Assembly (NCBI GenBank): GCA_051747265.1
Contig: JBNJFY010000008.1
Span: forward strand, 111,972 to 175,971
Direction of reading: 5' to 3'
Length of the DNA stretch: 64,000 nucleotides
Source: JBNJFY01 sp051747265
GTDB lineage: Bacteria; Bacteroidota; Rhodothermia; Balneolales; Balneolaceae
Every line of letters begins with the position of its first letter. Positions within the stretch are counted from its first letter, which is position 1. The notes below the pieces were generated by a model, which worked only from the letters and a program-made list of their open reading frames with translations, ran no database searches and was not told the origin of the DNA. Positions 17,406-27,094 of the stretch are shown piece after piece. The position numbers and the translations under genes were made by a program.

Positions 17406-18740
17406 ATGAAGAGATCGAGTACTGATTTGTTGGATAGTATTAAGAACCGTGATTACAAAGTTGGAATTGTTGGTCTGGGATATGTTGGCTTACCATTAAT
17501 GTGGACTTTTCATGAAGAAAAGTTCCCGGTCCTTGGTTTTGATATTGATGACCGTAAAGTTCAGCACTTGCAAGAAGGAAGCCCCTACATCAAGCATTTG
17601 GGGCATGAAATGATGCAAAAATTAGCAGGTTCTGCTCGGTGTGATGCGACCGTTGATATTCGCCGAATTTCTGAGGTAGATGCCATTCTTTTGTGCGTAC
17701 CCACCCCCTTGAACGAGCATCGTGAGCCGGATATGACTTATGTGGAACAAACCGCGAAAAATATTGCTCCCCATATGCGGAAAGGGCAGTTAGTGGTATT
17801 GGAGTCAACCACTTGGCCAGGCACTACCGAAGAGTTGATGACCCCTATATTAGAAGATGGATCGGGTTTAACGGCTGGAAAAGATTTTTACCTAGCCTAT
17901 AGTCCGGAACGGGAAGATCCGGGAAATCCCAACTTTAGAACTGCTACTATACCTAAAGTAGTGGGAGCTGATTCAGATCAGGCAAGTAAGATCGCCAATG
18001 CTCTCTATGGTGCGGTGATCAATGAAGTAATACCTGTATCTAATACAAGAACAGCAGAAGCGGTTAAACTCACCGAAAATATATTTCGTTCGGTGAATAT
18101 AGCCTTGGTGAATGAACTCAAGGTAGTATATAAGCAGATGGATATTGATGTCCATGAAGTACTAGACGCTGCAGCTACTAAGCCATTTGGCTTTATGAAG
18201 TTCACTCCGGGACCGGGCTTGGGGGGGCATTGTATCCCGATTGATCCATTTTATCTTACTTGGAAAGCTCGGGAGCATCAGCAACACACGCGTTTTATTG
18301 AACTAGCTGGTGAGATTAATACCCAAATGCCGGATTATGTAATTCAACAAACCTTGAAGGCGCTGAATTATCACAAAAAGCCGATGAACGGTAGCAAAGT
18401 GTTATGTATGGGGCTTGCCTACAAACCGAATGTGGATGATATGCGTGAGTCGCCAACGTTTGTACTCATGGATAAACTAGAGGAGTATGGTTGTGATGTA
18501 TCTTATTATGATCCGTATATCCCAGAAATAGGCCCCACGCGTGAACATACTCGTTGGCAAGGGGTGGCGTCCATTGATTGGAATGAAGAATCTATCACGA
18601 GTTTTGATGCGGTGTTAATTAGTACCGATCATGATAATGTGGATTATCAACAACTTGCAGATTGGTGTGATTGCATTATTGATACCCGAAATGCTATGCG
18701 CGATATTGAAACTGAGGAATATCAGGTATGGCAGGCATAA
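17406..18740 (+). CDS. Nucleotide-sugar 6-dehydrogenase (WbpA-like, UDP-GlcNAc to UDP-GlcNAcA)
   Basis: The 444-residue protein has the three-domain UDP-glucose/GDP-mannose dehydrogenase layout: VGIVGLGYVGLPL (NAD site), ESTTWPGTTEE, YSPEREDPGN, KLTENIFRSVNIALVNEL and GPGLGGHCIPIDPFYL with the catalytic Cys at about residue 276. The EREDPGN and HCIPIDPFYL forms fit the WbpA / UDP-N-acetylhexosamine dehydrogenase group better than plain UDP-glucose dehydrogenase. The WbpB-like gene 102 nt downstream supports a route to a 2,3-diamino uronic acid. Exact substrate is inferred. Confidence 0.86.
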   Translation: MKRSSTDLLDSIKNRDYKVGIVGLGYVGLPLMWTFHEEKFPVLGFDIDDRKVQHLQEGSPYIKHLGHEMMQKLAGSARCDATVDIRRISEVDAILLCVPTPLNEHREPDMTYVEQTAKNIAPHMRKGQLVVLESTTWPGTTEELMTPILEDGSGLTAGKDFYLAYSPEREDPGNPNFRTATIPKVVGADSDQASKIANALYGAVINEVIPVSNTRTAEAVKLTENIFRSVNIALVNELKVVYKQMDIDVHEVLDAAATKPFGFMKFTPGPGLGGHCIPIDPFYLTWKAREHQQHTRFIELAGEINTQMPDYVIQQTLKALNYHKKPMNGSKVLCMGLAYKPNVDDMRESPTFVLMDKLEEYGCDVSYYDPYIPEIGPTREHTRWQGVASIDWNEESITSFDAVLISTDHDNVDYQQLADWCDCIIDTRNAMRDIETEEYQVWQA

Positions 18741-18842
18741 ATAGGGATTATCGGTTTGATTCTAGATACTTTCCACCAAGATTAATCTTCCTGATTTCTA
18801 CCGAGTAACAACCAGCTTGATTTATCAGTAGCATTTAACTTT

Positions 18843-19871
18843 ATGCCCTATTCTTTTACCATTGTCGGTTATGGACGTATCGGTAAGCGCCATGCAACTA
18901 TTGCGGCCAACCATTCTCAGAGTTCAATGCGTGCTATTGTAGACATTGATCAATTCAAACGTGATCAGGCTAAATCTGACCATACCAATGCTTCGGTGTA
19001 TTCGAATATCGATGGATTTATACAAACGGATGACCATCAAACCGATGTGGTGTGCATATGTACCCCGAATGGCTTGCATGCATCCTTGGCTATTGCTGCA
19101 CTACAAGCGGGGTATCATGTAGTGATCGAAAAACCGATGGCATTGAGTAAGCGGGAGTGCGAGCAGGTTATTGACGCTTCACTGAAGGCCGGGAAACAAG
19201 TGTTTGTGGTCAAGCAGAATCGATATAGTCCTCCTTCAAGATGGCTAAAAGAGGTGGTGGATAGCGACGTCTTGGGACAATTGGAACTGATCAACATACA
19301 CTGTTTTTGGAACAGGGACGAACGGTATTACACCCCACGCGGCTGGCACGGTAGCAAAGATCTGGATGGTGGTACCTTGTTCACCCAATTCAGTCACTTC
19401 ATCGATATCATGTACTGGGTCTTTGGTGATATTCAGCGAGGTAGTGTTAAATCTACCATGCGGAACTTAGTTCATGGGGATATGATCGAGTTTGAAGATA
19501 CCGGTATTGTACAGTTTGATTTCCAAAATGGGGCCTTCGGTGCACTGGAATTTACTACTGGATGTTGGGATCAAAATATGGAAAGCAGTATGACGGTGAT
19601 CGGATCCAAAGGAGCCCTAAAGATTGGGGGACAGTATTTCAATGAAGTGGAATACTGTCATATCCAAGATTATGAAATGCCGGAGTTGGAACCAACCAAT
19701 CCGCCCAACGACTATGGCCCCTATAAAGGCAGTGCAGCCAATCACCATTTTGTTTATGAAAATGTGATCGATACGCTGGATGGTAAAGCCACTATAACAG
19801 CCAATGCTATGGAAGGCATGAAAGTGGTAGAGATCATCGAAGAGATGTATGCGGCTGCAGAGCGGCATTAA
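18843..19871 (+). CDS. Gfo/Idh/MocA oxidoreductase, WbpB-like UDP-GlcNAcA 3-dehydrogenase
   Basis: The 342-residue protein has the Rossmann start IVGYGRIGKRHA, CTPNGLHA, VIEKPMALSK (active-site Lys about residue 97) and KQNRYSPPSRWL. WbpB-type enzymes oxidise C3 of UDP-GlcNAc-uronate before transamination. Its position directly behind the WbpA-like gene is the classic pairing. The downstream aminotransferase (WbpE) and acetyltransferase (WbpD) are not adjacent; DegT proteins at 35008 and 52486 are candidates. A close paralogue lies at 49218, sharing the ending PPNDYGPYKGSAANHH. Confidence 0.85.
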   Translation: MPYSFTIVGYGRIGKRHATIAANHSQSSMRAIVDIDQFKRDQAKSDHTNASVYSNIDGFIQTDDHQTDVVCICTPNGLHASLAIAALQAGYHVVIEKPMALSKRECEQVIDASLKAGKQVFVVKQNRYSPPSRWLKEVVDSDVLGQLELINIHCFWNRDERYYTPRGWHGSKDLDGGTLFTQFSHFIDIMYWVFGDIQRGSVKSTMRNLVHGDMIEFEDTGIVQFDFQNGAFGALEFTTGCWDQNMESSMTVIGSKGALKIGGQYFNEVEYCHIQDYEMPELEPTNPPNDYGPYKGSAANHHFVYENVIDTLDGKATITANAMEGMKVVEIIEEMYAAAERH

Positions 19872-20197
19872 TCCCAGCCAGACATTGTATAATCTTCTGA
19901 TTTTGACATCGCCCCGCTTTGGCTGTATTCGGTGCCAGACTCCGAGCGAAATGAAAAGAAATTGTCAAACCCACGTAGCGCGGTCATTTTTATCAACCGA
20001 AGGTCACGAAAGTTTGACCTGCCCGAGAGTGTGTCATCAGCAAAAAGCTGGTTGCAGTGCCTCACTGCAACCATTATGGGCAGAACGTATAACAAGAAAT
20101 CAGTAGGCATTTTGCTGAAGCAATGACCCACCCAAACCCTCCCTATTTACATCTGGAGGGCTTACCTTCGAGCTCGAAATTCTATATTCAGCACACA
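19872..20197 (+). repeat. Leader part of a composite structured repeat, with REP-like and terminator-like hairpins
   Basis: There is no gene here. It holds a degraded REP-like site with half-palindromes separated by an insert (GCGCGGTCA near 19978, TGCCCGAG near 20019), a perfect 10-bp hairpin GGTTGCAGTG/CACTGCAACC (20050-20072), and a CCCTCC/GGAGGG hairpin (20137-20160). The same parts recur at 25860-26150, 28130-28280 and 61960-62040, so this is repeat rather than unique sequence. Confidence 0.7.
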
Positions 20198-20428
20198 TAC
20201 ATGCTCCCTGCCAGTGGTGAGTTTAAACGAGCGGTGCAAGGGAAGGTCTCAGCCTGTCCCGGGAATGCGGGAGGAGCTGGGCGTTACGAGCGGTAGCGAG
20301 TAATGGTCTGAGGGTATACTACTCGCTAGTTAGCTAGTGCGCATACACCCTCAGTCCGGCTGATGGTGTATCACAAGCCCTACAGCTAATCATTAATCAG
20401 CCGGCCAGCTCCCTGAAGGGAGCACGTA
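20198..20428 (+). repeat. Cloverleaf element, copy A
   Basis: This is the first of ten copies of a structured element. The order is: outer arm TACATGCTCCCT, a spacer, inner arm GAGCTGG, hairpin TTAC-GA-GC-GGTA-GC-GA-GTAA, arm GAGGGT...ACCCTC, arm CCGGCTGAT...ATCAGCCGG with a large conserved loop, inner arm CCAGCTCCCT, and outer arm AGGGAGCACGTA. In this copy the 5' inner arm is extended leftwards by a 23-nt block (AGCCTGTCCCGGGAATGCGG...). Orientation is +, as in every copy. Confidence 0.8.
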
Positions 20429-20714
20429 ATGTAAAGCAAATAATCAACCATCCACAGCCGGGCATTGAAATACCCGGCTGAGTACACCCCCCCGTTGGGG
20501 CTTTATTTAGTGCTAGAATCAGGGCAACCATTACTTGAAAAAAACATTGCTATACCCACGTAGCTCGGTCATTCCTGCCTGAGAGTGTGCCCATAGGCAA
20601 TAGTATGCTCTCCAACATGCCCCACCCTAAATCCCTCCCCATGTCTTCCGAAATCATTCGGAATCCATAGGGAGGGACTTTAAACCGAGCTTGATACCCA
20701 ATATCCAGCACAAA

Positions 20715-20916
20715 TACGTGCTCCCTGCCGGTGGTGTGTTTAAAATTAGCGGAGGGTGAGAAGGCCTGGAGGGAGCTGGGCGTTACGAGCGGTAGCGAGT
20801 AATGCACTGAGGGTGTGGTAGCTAGTGTGGCAAACACCCTCAGTCCGGCTGATAGTACAGCACAAGCCCTGCAGCTCATCATAATCAGCCGTCCAGCTCC
20901 CTGAAGGGAGCACGTA
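20715..20916 (+). repeat. Cloverleaf element, copy B
   Basis: The outer stem TACGTGCTCCCT/AGGGAGCACGTA is perfect over 12 bp. The third arm is GAGGGTGT/ACACCCTC with loop variant GGTAGCTAGTGTGGCAA. The G-A mismatch hairpin with loop GGTA is present. Confidence 0.8.
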
Positions 20917-20979
20917 ATGTAAAGCAAATAATCAACCATCCACAGCCGGGCATTGAAATACCCGGCTGAGTACAACCCC

Positions 20980-21000
20980 GCCCCGTTGGGGCTTTATTTA
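20980..21000 (+). terminator. Terminator-like hairpin inside the composite repeat
   Basis: GCCCC-GTT-GGGGC is followed by TTTATTTA. It lies downstream of cloverleaf copy B (a partner follows copy A near 20495). The stem is short but GC-rich with a T-rich tail, so it could terminate transcription in the + direction. Confidence 0.45.
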
Positions 21001-21205
21001 GTGCTAGAATCAGGGCAACCATTACTTGAAAAAAACATTGCTATACCCACGTAGCTCGGTCATTCCTGCCTGAGAGTGTGCCCATAGGCAATAGTATGCT
21101 CTCCAACATGCCCCACCCTAAATCCCTCCCCATGTCTTCCGAAATCATTCGGAATCCATAGGGAGGGACTTTAAACCGAGCTTGATACCCAATATCCAGC
21201 ACAAA

Positions 21206-21410
21206 TACGTGCTCCCTGCCGGTGGTGTGTTTAAAATTAGCGGTGGGTGAGAAGGCCTGGAGGGAGCTGGGCGTTACGAGCGGTAGCGAGTAATGCTCTG
21301 AGGGTGTAGCTACTAGCTAGTGAGCAAACACCCTCAGTCCGGCTAATAGTATAGCACAAGCCCTGCAGCTCATCATAATCAGCCGTCCAGCTCCTTGAAG
21401 GGAGCATGTA
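21206..21410 (+). repeat. Cloverleaf element, copy C
   Basis: The 3' outer arm is AGGGAGCATGTA against TACGTGCTCCCT, so a G-C pair has become G-T (G-U in RNA). The inner arm CCAGCTCCTT likewise keeps pairing through a wobble. Such changes preserve the fold. Confidence 0.8.
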
Positions 21411-21412
21411 AT

Positions 21413-21847
21413 GTGGGGCAGGTAATTATGAAATAGCTAGTATATACTTTCCGGAATTTCGGGAAGGAAACACCAAGGAGGTCAACACCATGAGGTAGTG
21501 GCAAATAAACATCCATCTACAGCGAAGATGGACTCGGGCTGAGAAGAATATAATGAGCTACTGTAATTAACTATCCTTGGAAATTTCGATTCCAGCAAGA
21601 ATTGGGTTTTTTAATAGCCTATCTAAGTCATTGAAAATATTGACAGGGAAAGCGGGTTTTGTATTCAGGGAACAATTGCGGATACTAAAGATGTAAATAC
21701 CCAAGAGAGAAGATTTAATACAAAAAAAAGATTAAATCCTTGTAATCCATACGTAGATCTACGACATTTGTAACTTCGCAATTTCATTCAATATTTAGTT
21801 GTCGCTTCACTATTTGAGATAACGAGTATAAAATATCAGTCAGTTTG
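21413..21847 (+). other. Presumed promoter region of the export/Wzz genes
   Basis: About 430 nt of AT-rich sequence without the repeat families and without a recognisable gene, ending at the start of the SLBB export gene. One short inverted repeat (TTTCCGGAATTTCGGGAA near 21448) is visible. No promoter was placed. Confidence 0.4.
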
Positions 21848-24286
21848 ATGAGGGGAATTTTATTAACACTCCTGTTTGCCATCACCAGTCTTTGTATGGT
21901 CAGTTCAATTCAGGCGCAGGATATCAATGCTATTGATTTTAAGAACCTAAAATCATCTCAAGTTTCTGAGCAGCAGTTGCAGCGCATCTGGAGTCAAGCC
22001 CAAGCGCGAGATATGAGTGTAGGAGATCTGGAGAAGCTGGCCATCGCTAGGGGCATGAGTCCTGCCGAAGTATCCAAATTAAGTCAGCGATTGCGCAATA
22101 TGAGTATCCAAAGTGCCGATCAGGATACCCAAGAGGCGATGCAAGACCGAGAACGGTCGGTCACCGAATCGGTGGATGATAGCCAAGCCGCAGCGAAACA
22201 AAAATCCAGCTCGAATGGCATGTACGGAGCTAGTTTATTCCGGGATAAAAACCTGTCGTTCACGCCTTCTATGAATATTCCCACGCCCAAGAATTACGAA
22301 CTGGCCTCAGGTGATGAGCTGATCGTGGATCTTTGGGGTGCGTCCAATCAAACCTACCGGTTGATGATTACTCCGGAGGGTACAGTCAGTGTGGAAAATC
22401 TGGCTCCGTTGTATCTCAGTGGGCTTACTATAGAAGAGGCCGAAGAGCGTGTAATGGAACATCTCAGTAAAGTCTATTCCGGTTTACGGCCGCAGGATCC
22501 GGAGAACAAAGATACCTATGGTCGAGTGACCTTGGGTAATATTCGCAGCATCAAGGTGACCATATTGGGAGAAGTCTCTAATCCCGGGACCTATACGCTG
22601 TCTTCCTTGGCTACTGTGTTCAATGCCTTGTATATGTCCGGCGGACCTTCCGGTTTAGGCACCTACCGTGATATCCAAGTATTCAGGCAGGGAAAGAAAG
22701 TGGCCAGTCTGGATATCTACGATTTCTTGATCGATGGGGATCAGCAAGACAACATTCGGTTGCATGATCAGGATATTATTAAAATCGATCCCTACCATAC
22801 GCGCGTGTCCATTACCGGGGAAGTGAAACGAACCGGCAAGTTTGAGCTGGAGGCAGGGGAAACATTAGACGATCTATTGCAAATGGCCGGCGGATTTACT
22901 GAGCAGGCCTATACGCAGCGGTTCAAAATATATAGCCGTACCGGAAAAGAGCGCAAGATCAAGGATATCACTTATCCGGATCAGGATGATTACCAATTTC
23001 AAAACGGAGATCGCATTCATGTGGGCCAAATCCTGGATCGTTTTTCCAATAAAGTGGAGATCAAAGGGGCGGTGTACCGCGAAGGTGAATATGAGTTACA
23101 CGACACCACCAGTGTGTATTCCCTGATTCAACGGGCCGATGGGCTGCGTGGAGATGCGTTTACCCAGCGCGCTTTGATCTACCGCACCCGGGAAGATCTG
23201 ACTGTGGAGCCTATCGCCTTTAATGTGCGGGATGTGATGAATAACCCCCAGCAAAATGATATCTCGTTAATGAAAGATGATATCATTCAAATTGCCTCCA
23301 TTTTTGATATGCGGGAAGATTACAATGTTTCCATCAACGGCGCGGTACAGGATCCGGGCAATATTCCCTTTATGAATGAGATGACCCTGGAAGACGCGAT
23401 TTTCCAAGCCAATGGATTTCGGGAATCCGCGGCCCCCTACCGAATTGAGATCGCCCGTCGGATAGCTAACCAGGACTCCGCGGTGGTACCTGAGAAGATG
23501 ACTGAATGGTACCGTTTTGAGATCGATAAGGATTTGGAACTGCGAGGAGATGCCGCTTCGTTTACGCTGAAACCGTTCGACTATATCTATGTGCGCAGCG
23601 CGCCGGGTTATATAGAGCAGGAAGAGGTGACTATCAATGGGGAAGTGTTGTTTCCGGGAAAATACACCATTCAAACCAAGACCATGCGGATTTCCGATCT
23701 GATTGAATTGGCCGGTGGTTTTACCGATTATGCCTATCTCCAAGGTGCCCATTTACGCCGGATGAGCAATGGACGGAATCGTAATCAAGCCAGAGAGTTA
23801 AACGTGGAGGATAGTGCGGAGCTACAGCAACAACTTTCTCGGGCTCGCGTGGATGTGGGGATCCAGCTAAGTGAAATTATGAATAACCCCGGTTCGGAGC
23901 AGGATCTGTTGCTCAAAGAAGGCGACCAGGTTACTGTTCCTCGCAAGCTACAAACGGTAGAGATTGCCGGGGAAGTGTTGTATTCGGTGAGTGCCCGATA
24001 TGAAAATCATAAGAGTATGCGCGATTATATCCGGCGTGCGGGTGGGATTACGGAAAAGGGCAACCTGAAACGTGCGTATATTGTCTATGCTAATGGGGAA
24101 GTGGATCGGGCGCGGAATTACCTGCTGTTTCGGGACTTTCCCAAGGTGCGACCCGGGGCCACGATTTTTGTGCCCAAAAAGGAAGAAAAGCGTGAGCTGA
24201 CCACCCAGGAGCGGATCGGAATTTTGTCCAGTATTGTCTCAATGGCGGCGATCGTGAGTACGACGATCTATCAGATTACGCGGTGA
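21848..24286 (+). CDS. SLBB-domain polysaccharide export protein (Wza-like outer-membrane channel)
   Basis: About 812 residues, far longer than Wza of Escherichia coli (about 380). A signal peptide (RGILLTLLFAITSLCM...QAQ) is followed by a helical segment, the polysaccharide-export domain (YELASGDELIVDLWGA) and six SLBB-like units recognisable by G-E/A-V-x4-G: about residues 240, 323, 406, 497, 597 and 707. A C-terminal hydrophobic helix (ERIGILSSIVSMAAIVST) ends the protein. It should form the outer-membrane export pore and periplasmic tunnel. ATG 21848 is preferred over TTG 21845. A Wzz gene follows after 56 nt. Confidence 0.9.
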   Translation: MRGILLTLLFAITSLCMVSSIQAQDINAIDFKNLKSSQVSEQQLQRIWSQAQARDMSVGDLEKLAIARGMSPAEVSKLSQRLRNMSIQSADQDTQEAMQDRERSVTESVDDSQAAAKQKSSSNGMYGASLFRDKNLSFTPSMNIPTPKNYELASGDELIVDLWGASNQTYRLMITPEGTVSVENLAPLYLSGLTIEEAEERVMEHLSKVYSGLRPQDPENKDTYGRVTLGNIRSIKVTILGEVSNPGTYTLSSLATVFNALYMSGGPSGLGTYRDIQVFRQGKKVASLDIYDFLIDGDQQDNIRLHDQDIIKIDPYHTRVSITGEVKRTGKFELEAGETLDDLLQMAGGFTEQAYTQRFKIYSRTGKERKIKDITYPDQDDYQFQNGDRIHVGQILDRFSNKVEIKGAVYREGEYELHDTTSVYSLIQRADGLRGDAFTQRALIYRTREDLTVEPIAFNVRDVMNNPQQNDISLMKDDIIQIASIFDMREDYNVSINGAVQDPGNIPFMNEMTLEDAIFQANGFRESAAPYRIEIARRIANQDSAVVPEKMTEWYRFEIDKDLELRGDAASFTLKPFDYIYVRSAPGYIEQEEVTINGEVLFPGKYTIQTKTMRISDLIELAGGFTDYAYLQGAHLRRMSNGRNRNQARELNVEDSAELQQQLSRARVDVGIQLSEIMNNPGSEQDLLLKEGDQVTVPRKLQTVEIAGEVLYSVSARYENHKSMRDYIRRAGGITEKGNLKRAYIVYANGEVDRARNYLLFRDFPKVRPGATIFVPKKEEKRELTTQERIGILSSIVSMAAIVSTTIYQITR

Positions 24287-24297
24287 CCCACCCCAAA

Positions 24298-24322
24298 CCC
24301 CTCCCTATTACATATGGAGGGG
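24298..24322 (+). repeat. CCCCTCC/GGAGGGG hairpin between export and Wzz genes
   Basis: A 7-bp stem sits directly after the export gene stop. The same hairpin occurs at 20137, 25864 and near 62382, so it is a dispersed repeat part. The tail CTTCTGTATT is only weakly T-rich, so termination here is doubtful. Confidence 0.5.
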
Positions 24323-24342
24323 CTTCTGTATTAGTTATATGA

Positions 24343-25566
24343 ATGGCTATGGATGAGTCTCAAAAATCAGGGAATGAGGGATTACCTCCGGCGGGACCGG
24401 GGCGTGGATTTCCTATGAGGGATTTTGTAATGGTGCCGCGGCACGAGTGGGAGGCGTATCAGTCGGAGCAGGAGGGGATAGATCCGATGGAGCTGGGGCG
24501 TTACCTGTGGGAGCGTCGACGTAACGTGGTTAAGATCATGCTCATTCCGGTGCTACTCGGATTGATGGTGGCGTTTTTGAGTGGGGAGGAGTATCAGTCG
24601 CAGGCCAGCTTGATGCCTGAGTACAACACCAACAGTTCTGGTGGATCCGCGGGCAAGTTATTGCAGCAGTATGGCGGTCTGTTGGGGATGAGCGGAGGTA
24701 CCTACAGTAGCAACAGCAATGCTATACGGGTGGAGCTCTATCCTCAGATTATGAGCAGTTTTCCCATCCAATTACAATTGCTAGACCAGAAGATCTACTT
24801 TACAGAATATGATACGACCGTTACCGTTCGACAGTTTTTCGAGCAGGTGTATGAACCGTCCGTATTGGACTGGACCCTGTTTTATCTTACCAACGCTCCT
24901 ACCATAGTCAATCAGTGGTGGCGATCGGCGGATTCCCTGGGCACAATTATAGAACAACCAACTCCCTTTGATTCAGAGATTGTTTCCTTAACGCCCACGG
25001 AAAAAGTCTTGGTGGAACAACTGCAAGTGCGGGTAACTGCTAGTCTGGATACGGAGAGCGGAGTGGTGACCGTCAATTCGCAAATGCCAGATCCTTATGC
25101 GGCAGCCGCGGTGGGCGAAGCGGCCTTGGCCTTGCTCAAAGAGTACTTGAAAGCCTATCGCACCGAGAAAAATCGCAATGATCTGGAGTATACCGAAGAG
25201 CAAGTACAAAAGGCGGAAAAGCGATTTCATGAAGCGCAGAATGCCTTGGCTAACTTTCGCGATGAAAATGTGGGGTTGACCACAGCGAAATCACAAGTTG
25301 AGCTGGAGCGACTACAATCAGAGTTTGATTTGGCCTTTAATCTCTATCAGTCCCTATCCCAACAACTTCAGCAAGTGCGCCTGAAACTCCAGGAACAAAC
25401 CCCACTGTTTAAAACGCTGCAGCCCTTCCAGGTTCCACTGGAACGCAGCTCCCCCCGGCGTGGTCTGATCTTGGTATTGAGTGTGTTTTTGGGCTTGATG
25501 TTAGGGGGCGGTTACTATGGACTCCAATTCTATGGGCAGCAGCGAATAGAGTCCGACTCTGAATAA
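24343..25566 (+). CDS. Wzz/GNVR chain-length determinant protein
   Basis: The 407-residue protein has a proline/glycine-rich cytoplasmic N-terminus, MELGRYLWERRRNVVKIM leading into a first transmembrane helix near residue 75, a periplasmic region with a Gly/Ser-rich loop and long coiled coil (YTEEQVQKAEKRFHEAQNAL), the GNVR-type FRDENVGLTTAKSQ, then QPFQVPLERSSPRRG and a second transmembrane helix. There is no C-terminal kinase domain. It partners the export protein just upstream. The window holds three members of this family (also 1-339 and 29746). Confidence 0.9.
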   Translation: MAMDESQKSGNEGLPPAGPGRGFPMRDFVMVPRHEWEAYQSEQEGIDPMELGRYLWERRRNVVKIMLIPVLLGLMVAFLSGEEYQSQASLMPEYNTNSSGGSAGKLLQQYGGLLGMSGGTYSSNSNAIRVELYPQIMSSFPIQLQLLDQKIYFTEYDTTVTVRQFFEQVYEPSVLDWTLFYLTNAPTIVNQWWRSADSLGTIIEQPTPFDSEIVSLTPTEKVLVEQLQVRVTASLDTESGVVTVNSQMPDPYAAAAVGEAALALLKEYLKAYRTEKNRNDLEYTEEQVQKAEKRFHEAQNALANFRDENVGLTTAKSQVELERLQSEFDLAFNLYQSLSQQLQQVRLKLQEQTPLFKTLQPFQVPLERSSPRRGLILVLSVFLGLMLGGGYYGLQFYGQQRIESDSE

Positions 25567-26152
25567 CGCTGTTACATACATTGGATCTGAAATGCCTTTC
25601 TAACTTCAGTCGGGCTTGATTTTAGGATATAGCAATAACTAAAATGGACACCATTCAACTGGCAATAGGAGTGGGAACCGAACTCTGATTGAGGCTCTAA
25701 ATCTCTGATGGTACCCGACCGCGAAGCGGTCAAACATAAATAGCCCCGAATGGGGCGATATAACCAACCCTGAAGGGGTTGAACAATTTCCGTAAATCAG
25801 CTCCTGTAAATGACACAAACTCGCGCGAGCGTCTCGCTCGTGCGAAATGAAGACCCACCCAAACCCTCCCTATTCCATATGGAGGGCTTTTTATTCAGCT
25901 CGAAATACAAGAACCAGCACACATACTGGTGCCAATAATTAGCTTGAAAAAAACATCGCTAGCCCCACGTAGCTCGGGCATCCTTGCCCGAGAGTGTGCC
26001 CGTAGGCAATAGTCTGCCCTCCAACACGCCCCACCCTAAATCTCACCTACATTCCATTTCGGTGAACAGGCCCTCCCCATGTCTTCCGAAATCATTCGGA
26101 ATCCATAGGGAGGGACTTTAAACCGAGCTCGATACCCAATATCCAGCACACA
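25567..26152 (+). repeat. Repeat-rich gap: three-hairpin module, REP-like site and terminator-like hairpin
   Basis: No gene is seen. From 25718 to 25844 there is a run of hairpins: ACCGCGAAGCGGT, GCCCC-GAAT-GGGGC, AACCC-TGAAG-GGGTT and CGCGCGAGCG/CGCTCGTGCG. At 25864-25895 CCCTCC/GGAGGG is followed by CTTTTTATT, a possible terminator. At 25969-25992 is a REP-like GTAG plus CTCGGGCA/TGCCCGAG palindrome. From 26060 the common leader of the cloverleaf element begins. Confidence 0.75.
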
Positions 26153-26395
26153 TACGTGCTCCCTACCAGTGGTTAGTTTAAAACGATCTGTGCGTGGGAA
26201 GGTCTCAGGGAGCTGGGCGTTACGAGCGGTAGCGAGTAATGCTCTGAGGGTGTACTAGCTAAGTGGGCATACACCCTCAGTCCGGCTGATGTTGTATCAC
26301 AAGCCCTACAGCTCATAAACGATCAGCCGGCCAGCTCCCTCATGGCCTTCACACTTCTGAGTAGCATATATCTCAGAGCCGGCAGGGAGCACGTG
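26153..26395 (+). repeat. Cloverleaf element, copy D
   Basis: The outer and inner stems and all three internal arms are present. A 40-nt insert (CATGGCCTTCACACTTCTGA...) lies between the 3' inner arm CCAGCTCCCT and the 3' outer arm. The copy is followed by a GCCGGG-type hairpin remnant and GCCCCGTTGGGGC. Confidence 0.8.
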
Positions 26396-26529
26396 TGTAA
26401 AGCCAATAATCAACCATCCACAGCCGGGCATTGAAATACCCGTCTGATTACAACCTCGCCCCGTTGGGGCTGGGTTTGATGCCAGGATCAGAGCAATCAA
26501 GCTTAATGAAAAGAACTTGCTAGCCCCAC

Positions 26530-26553
26530 GTAGCTCGGGCATCTTTGCCCGAG
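26530..26553 (+). repeat. REP-like element GTAG + CTCGGGCA/TGCCCGAG
   Basis: A GTAG tetranucleotide is directly followed by an 8-bp palindrome with loop TCTT. This is the layout of classic REP sequences recognised by RAYT transposases. Sister copies are at 25969, 28135 and 28617. Confidence 0.7.
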
Positions 26554-26674
26554 AGTGTGCCATCAGCAAGCCATTATCAAAGCTGTCATTGCCCCACCCT
26601 AAATCCCTCCCCATGTCACAGGCTCCATAGGGAGGGACTTTCAACCGAGCTCGAAATTCAATATCCAGCACACA

Positions 26675-26895
26675 TACGTGCTCCCTTCAGGGAGCTGGGC
26701 GTTACGAGCGGCAGCGAGTAATGCTCTGAGGGTGTACTAGCTAAGTGGGCATACACCCTCAGTCCGGTTGATGGTGTATCACAAGCCCTACAGCTCATAA
26801 ACGATCAGCCGGACAGCTCCTCCCGCATTCCCGGGACAGGCTGGGCCATCCCATTTGGAATCAGCATTAACTGTAGAGCTGGCAGGGAGCACGTG
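26675..26895 (+). repeat. Cloverleaf element, copy E
   Basis: Here the two 5' arms are fused (CGTGCTCCCT then TCAGGGAGCTGG). The hairpin loop is GGCA instead of GGTA. The fourth arm is CCGGTTGAT against ATCAGCCGG (C-G changed to T-G wobble). The 3' inner arm carries the extension CTCCTCCCGCATTCCCGGG, the complement of the block seen on the 5' side of copy A. Confidence 0.8.
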
Positions 26896-27094
26896 TGTAA
26901 AGCCAATAATCAACCATCCACAGCCGGGCATTGAAATACCCGTCTGGTAACCACCTCACCCCGTTGGGGCTGGGATCTATGTCAGGATCAGACTATATAA
27001 TGCCGCGATTCATCTTCCCAGCGTAGGCAAAGTTTCAAATGTTAGTGGGATACCTTAGCTTTGCCGCTTAAACAATCCAATAAATAGACATTGT

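Larger units (their letters stand above)
20521..21412 (+). repeat. Tandem duplication of a 491-bp composite repeat
   Basis: The block starting at 20521 (AGGGCAACCATTACTTG) is repeated almost exactly from 21012, a period of 491 bp; the second copy stops matching near 21412. Each copy holds a degenerate REP-like GTAGCTCGG hairpin, a CCCTCCCC...GGGAGGGA stem enclosing TTCCGAA/TTCGGAA, and one cloverleaf element. High identity indicates a recent duplication. Confidence 0.85.

Noticed and set aside
20198..20428. Cloverleaf read as a tRNA or tRNA-like gene
   Set aside because: No 7-bp acceptor stem with CCA end, no T-loop TTCGA motif and no anticodon arm of correct size; the arm sizes do not fit tRNA.
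20550..20975. Minus-strand open frame (141 codons), with similar frames at 26306-26671 and 28441-28770 sharing KVPPYG
   Set aside because: They run through copies of the structured repeat on the opposite strand; the shared peptide reflects repeated DNA. No domain, ribosome site or codon bias supports them.
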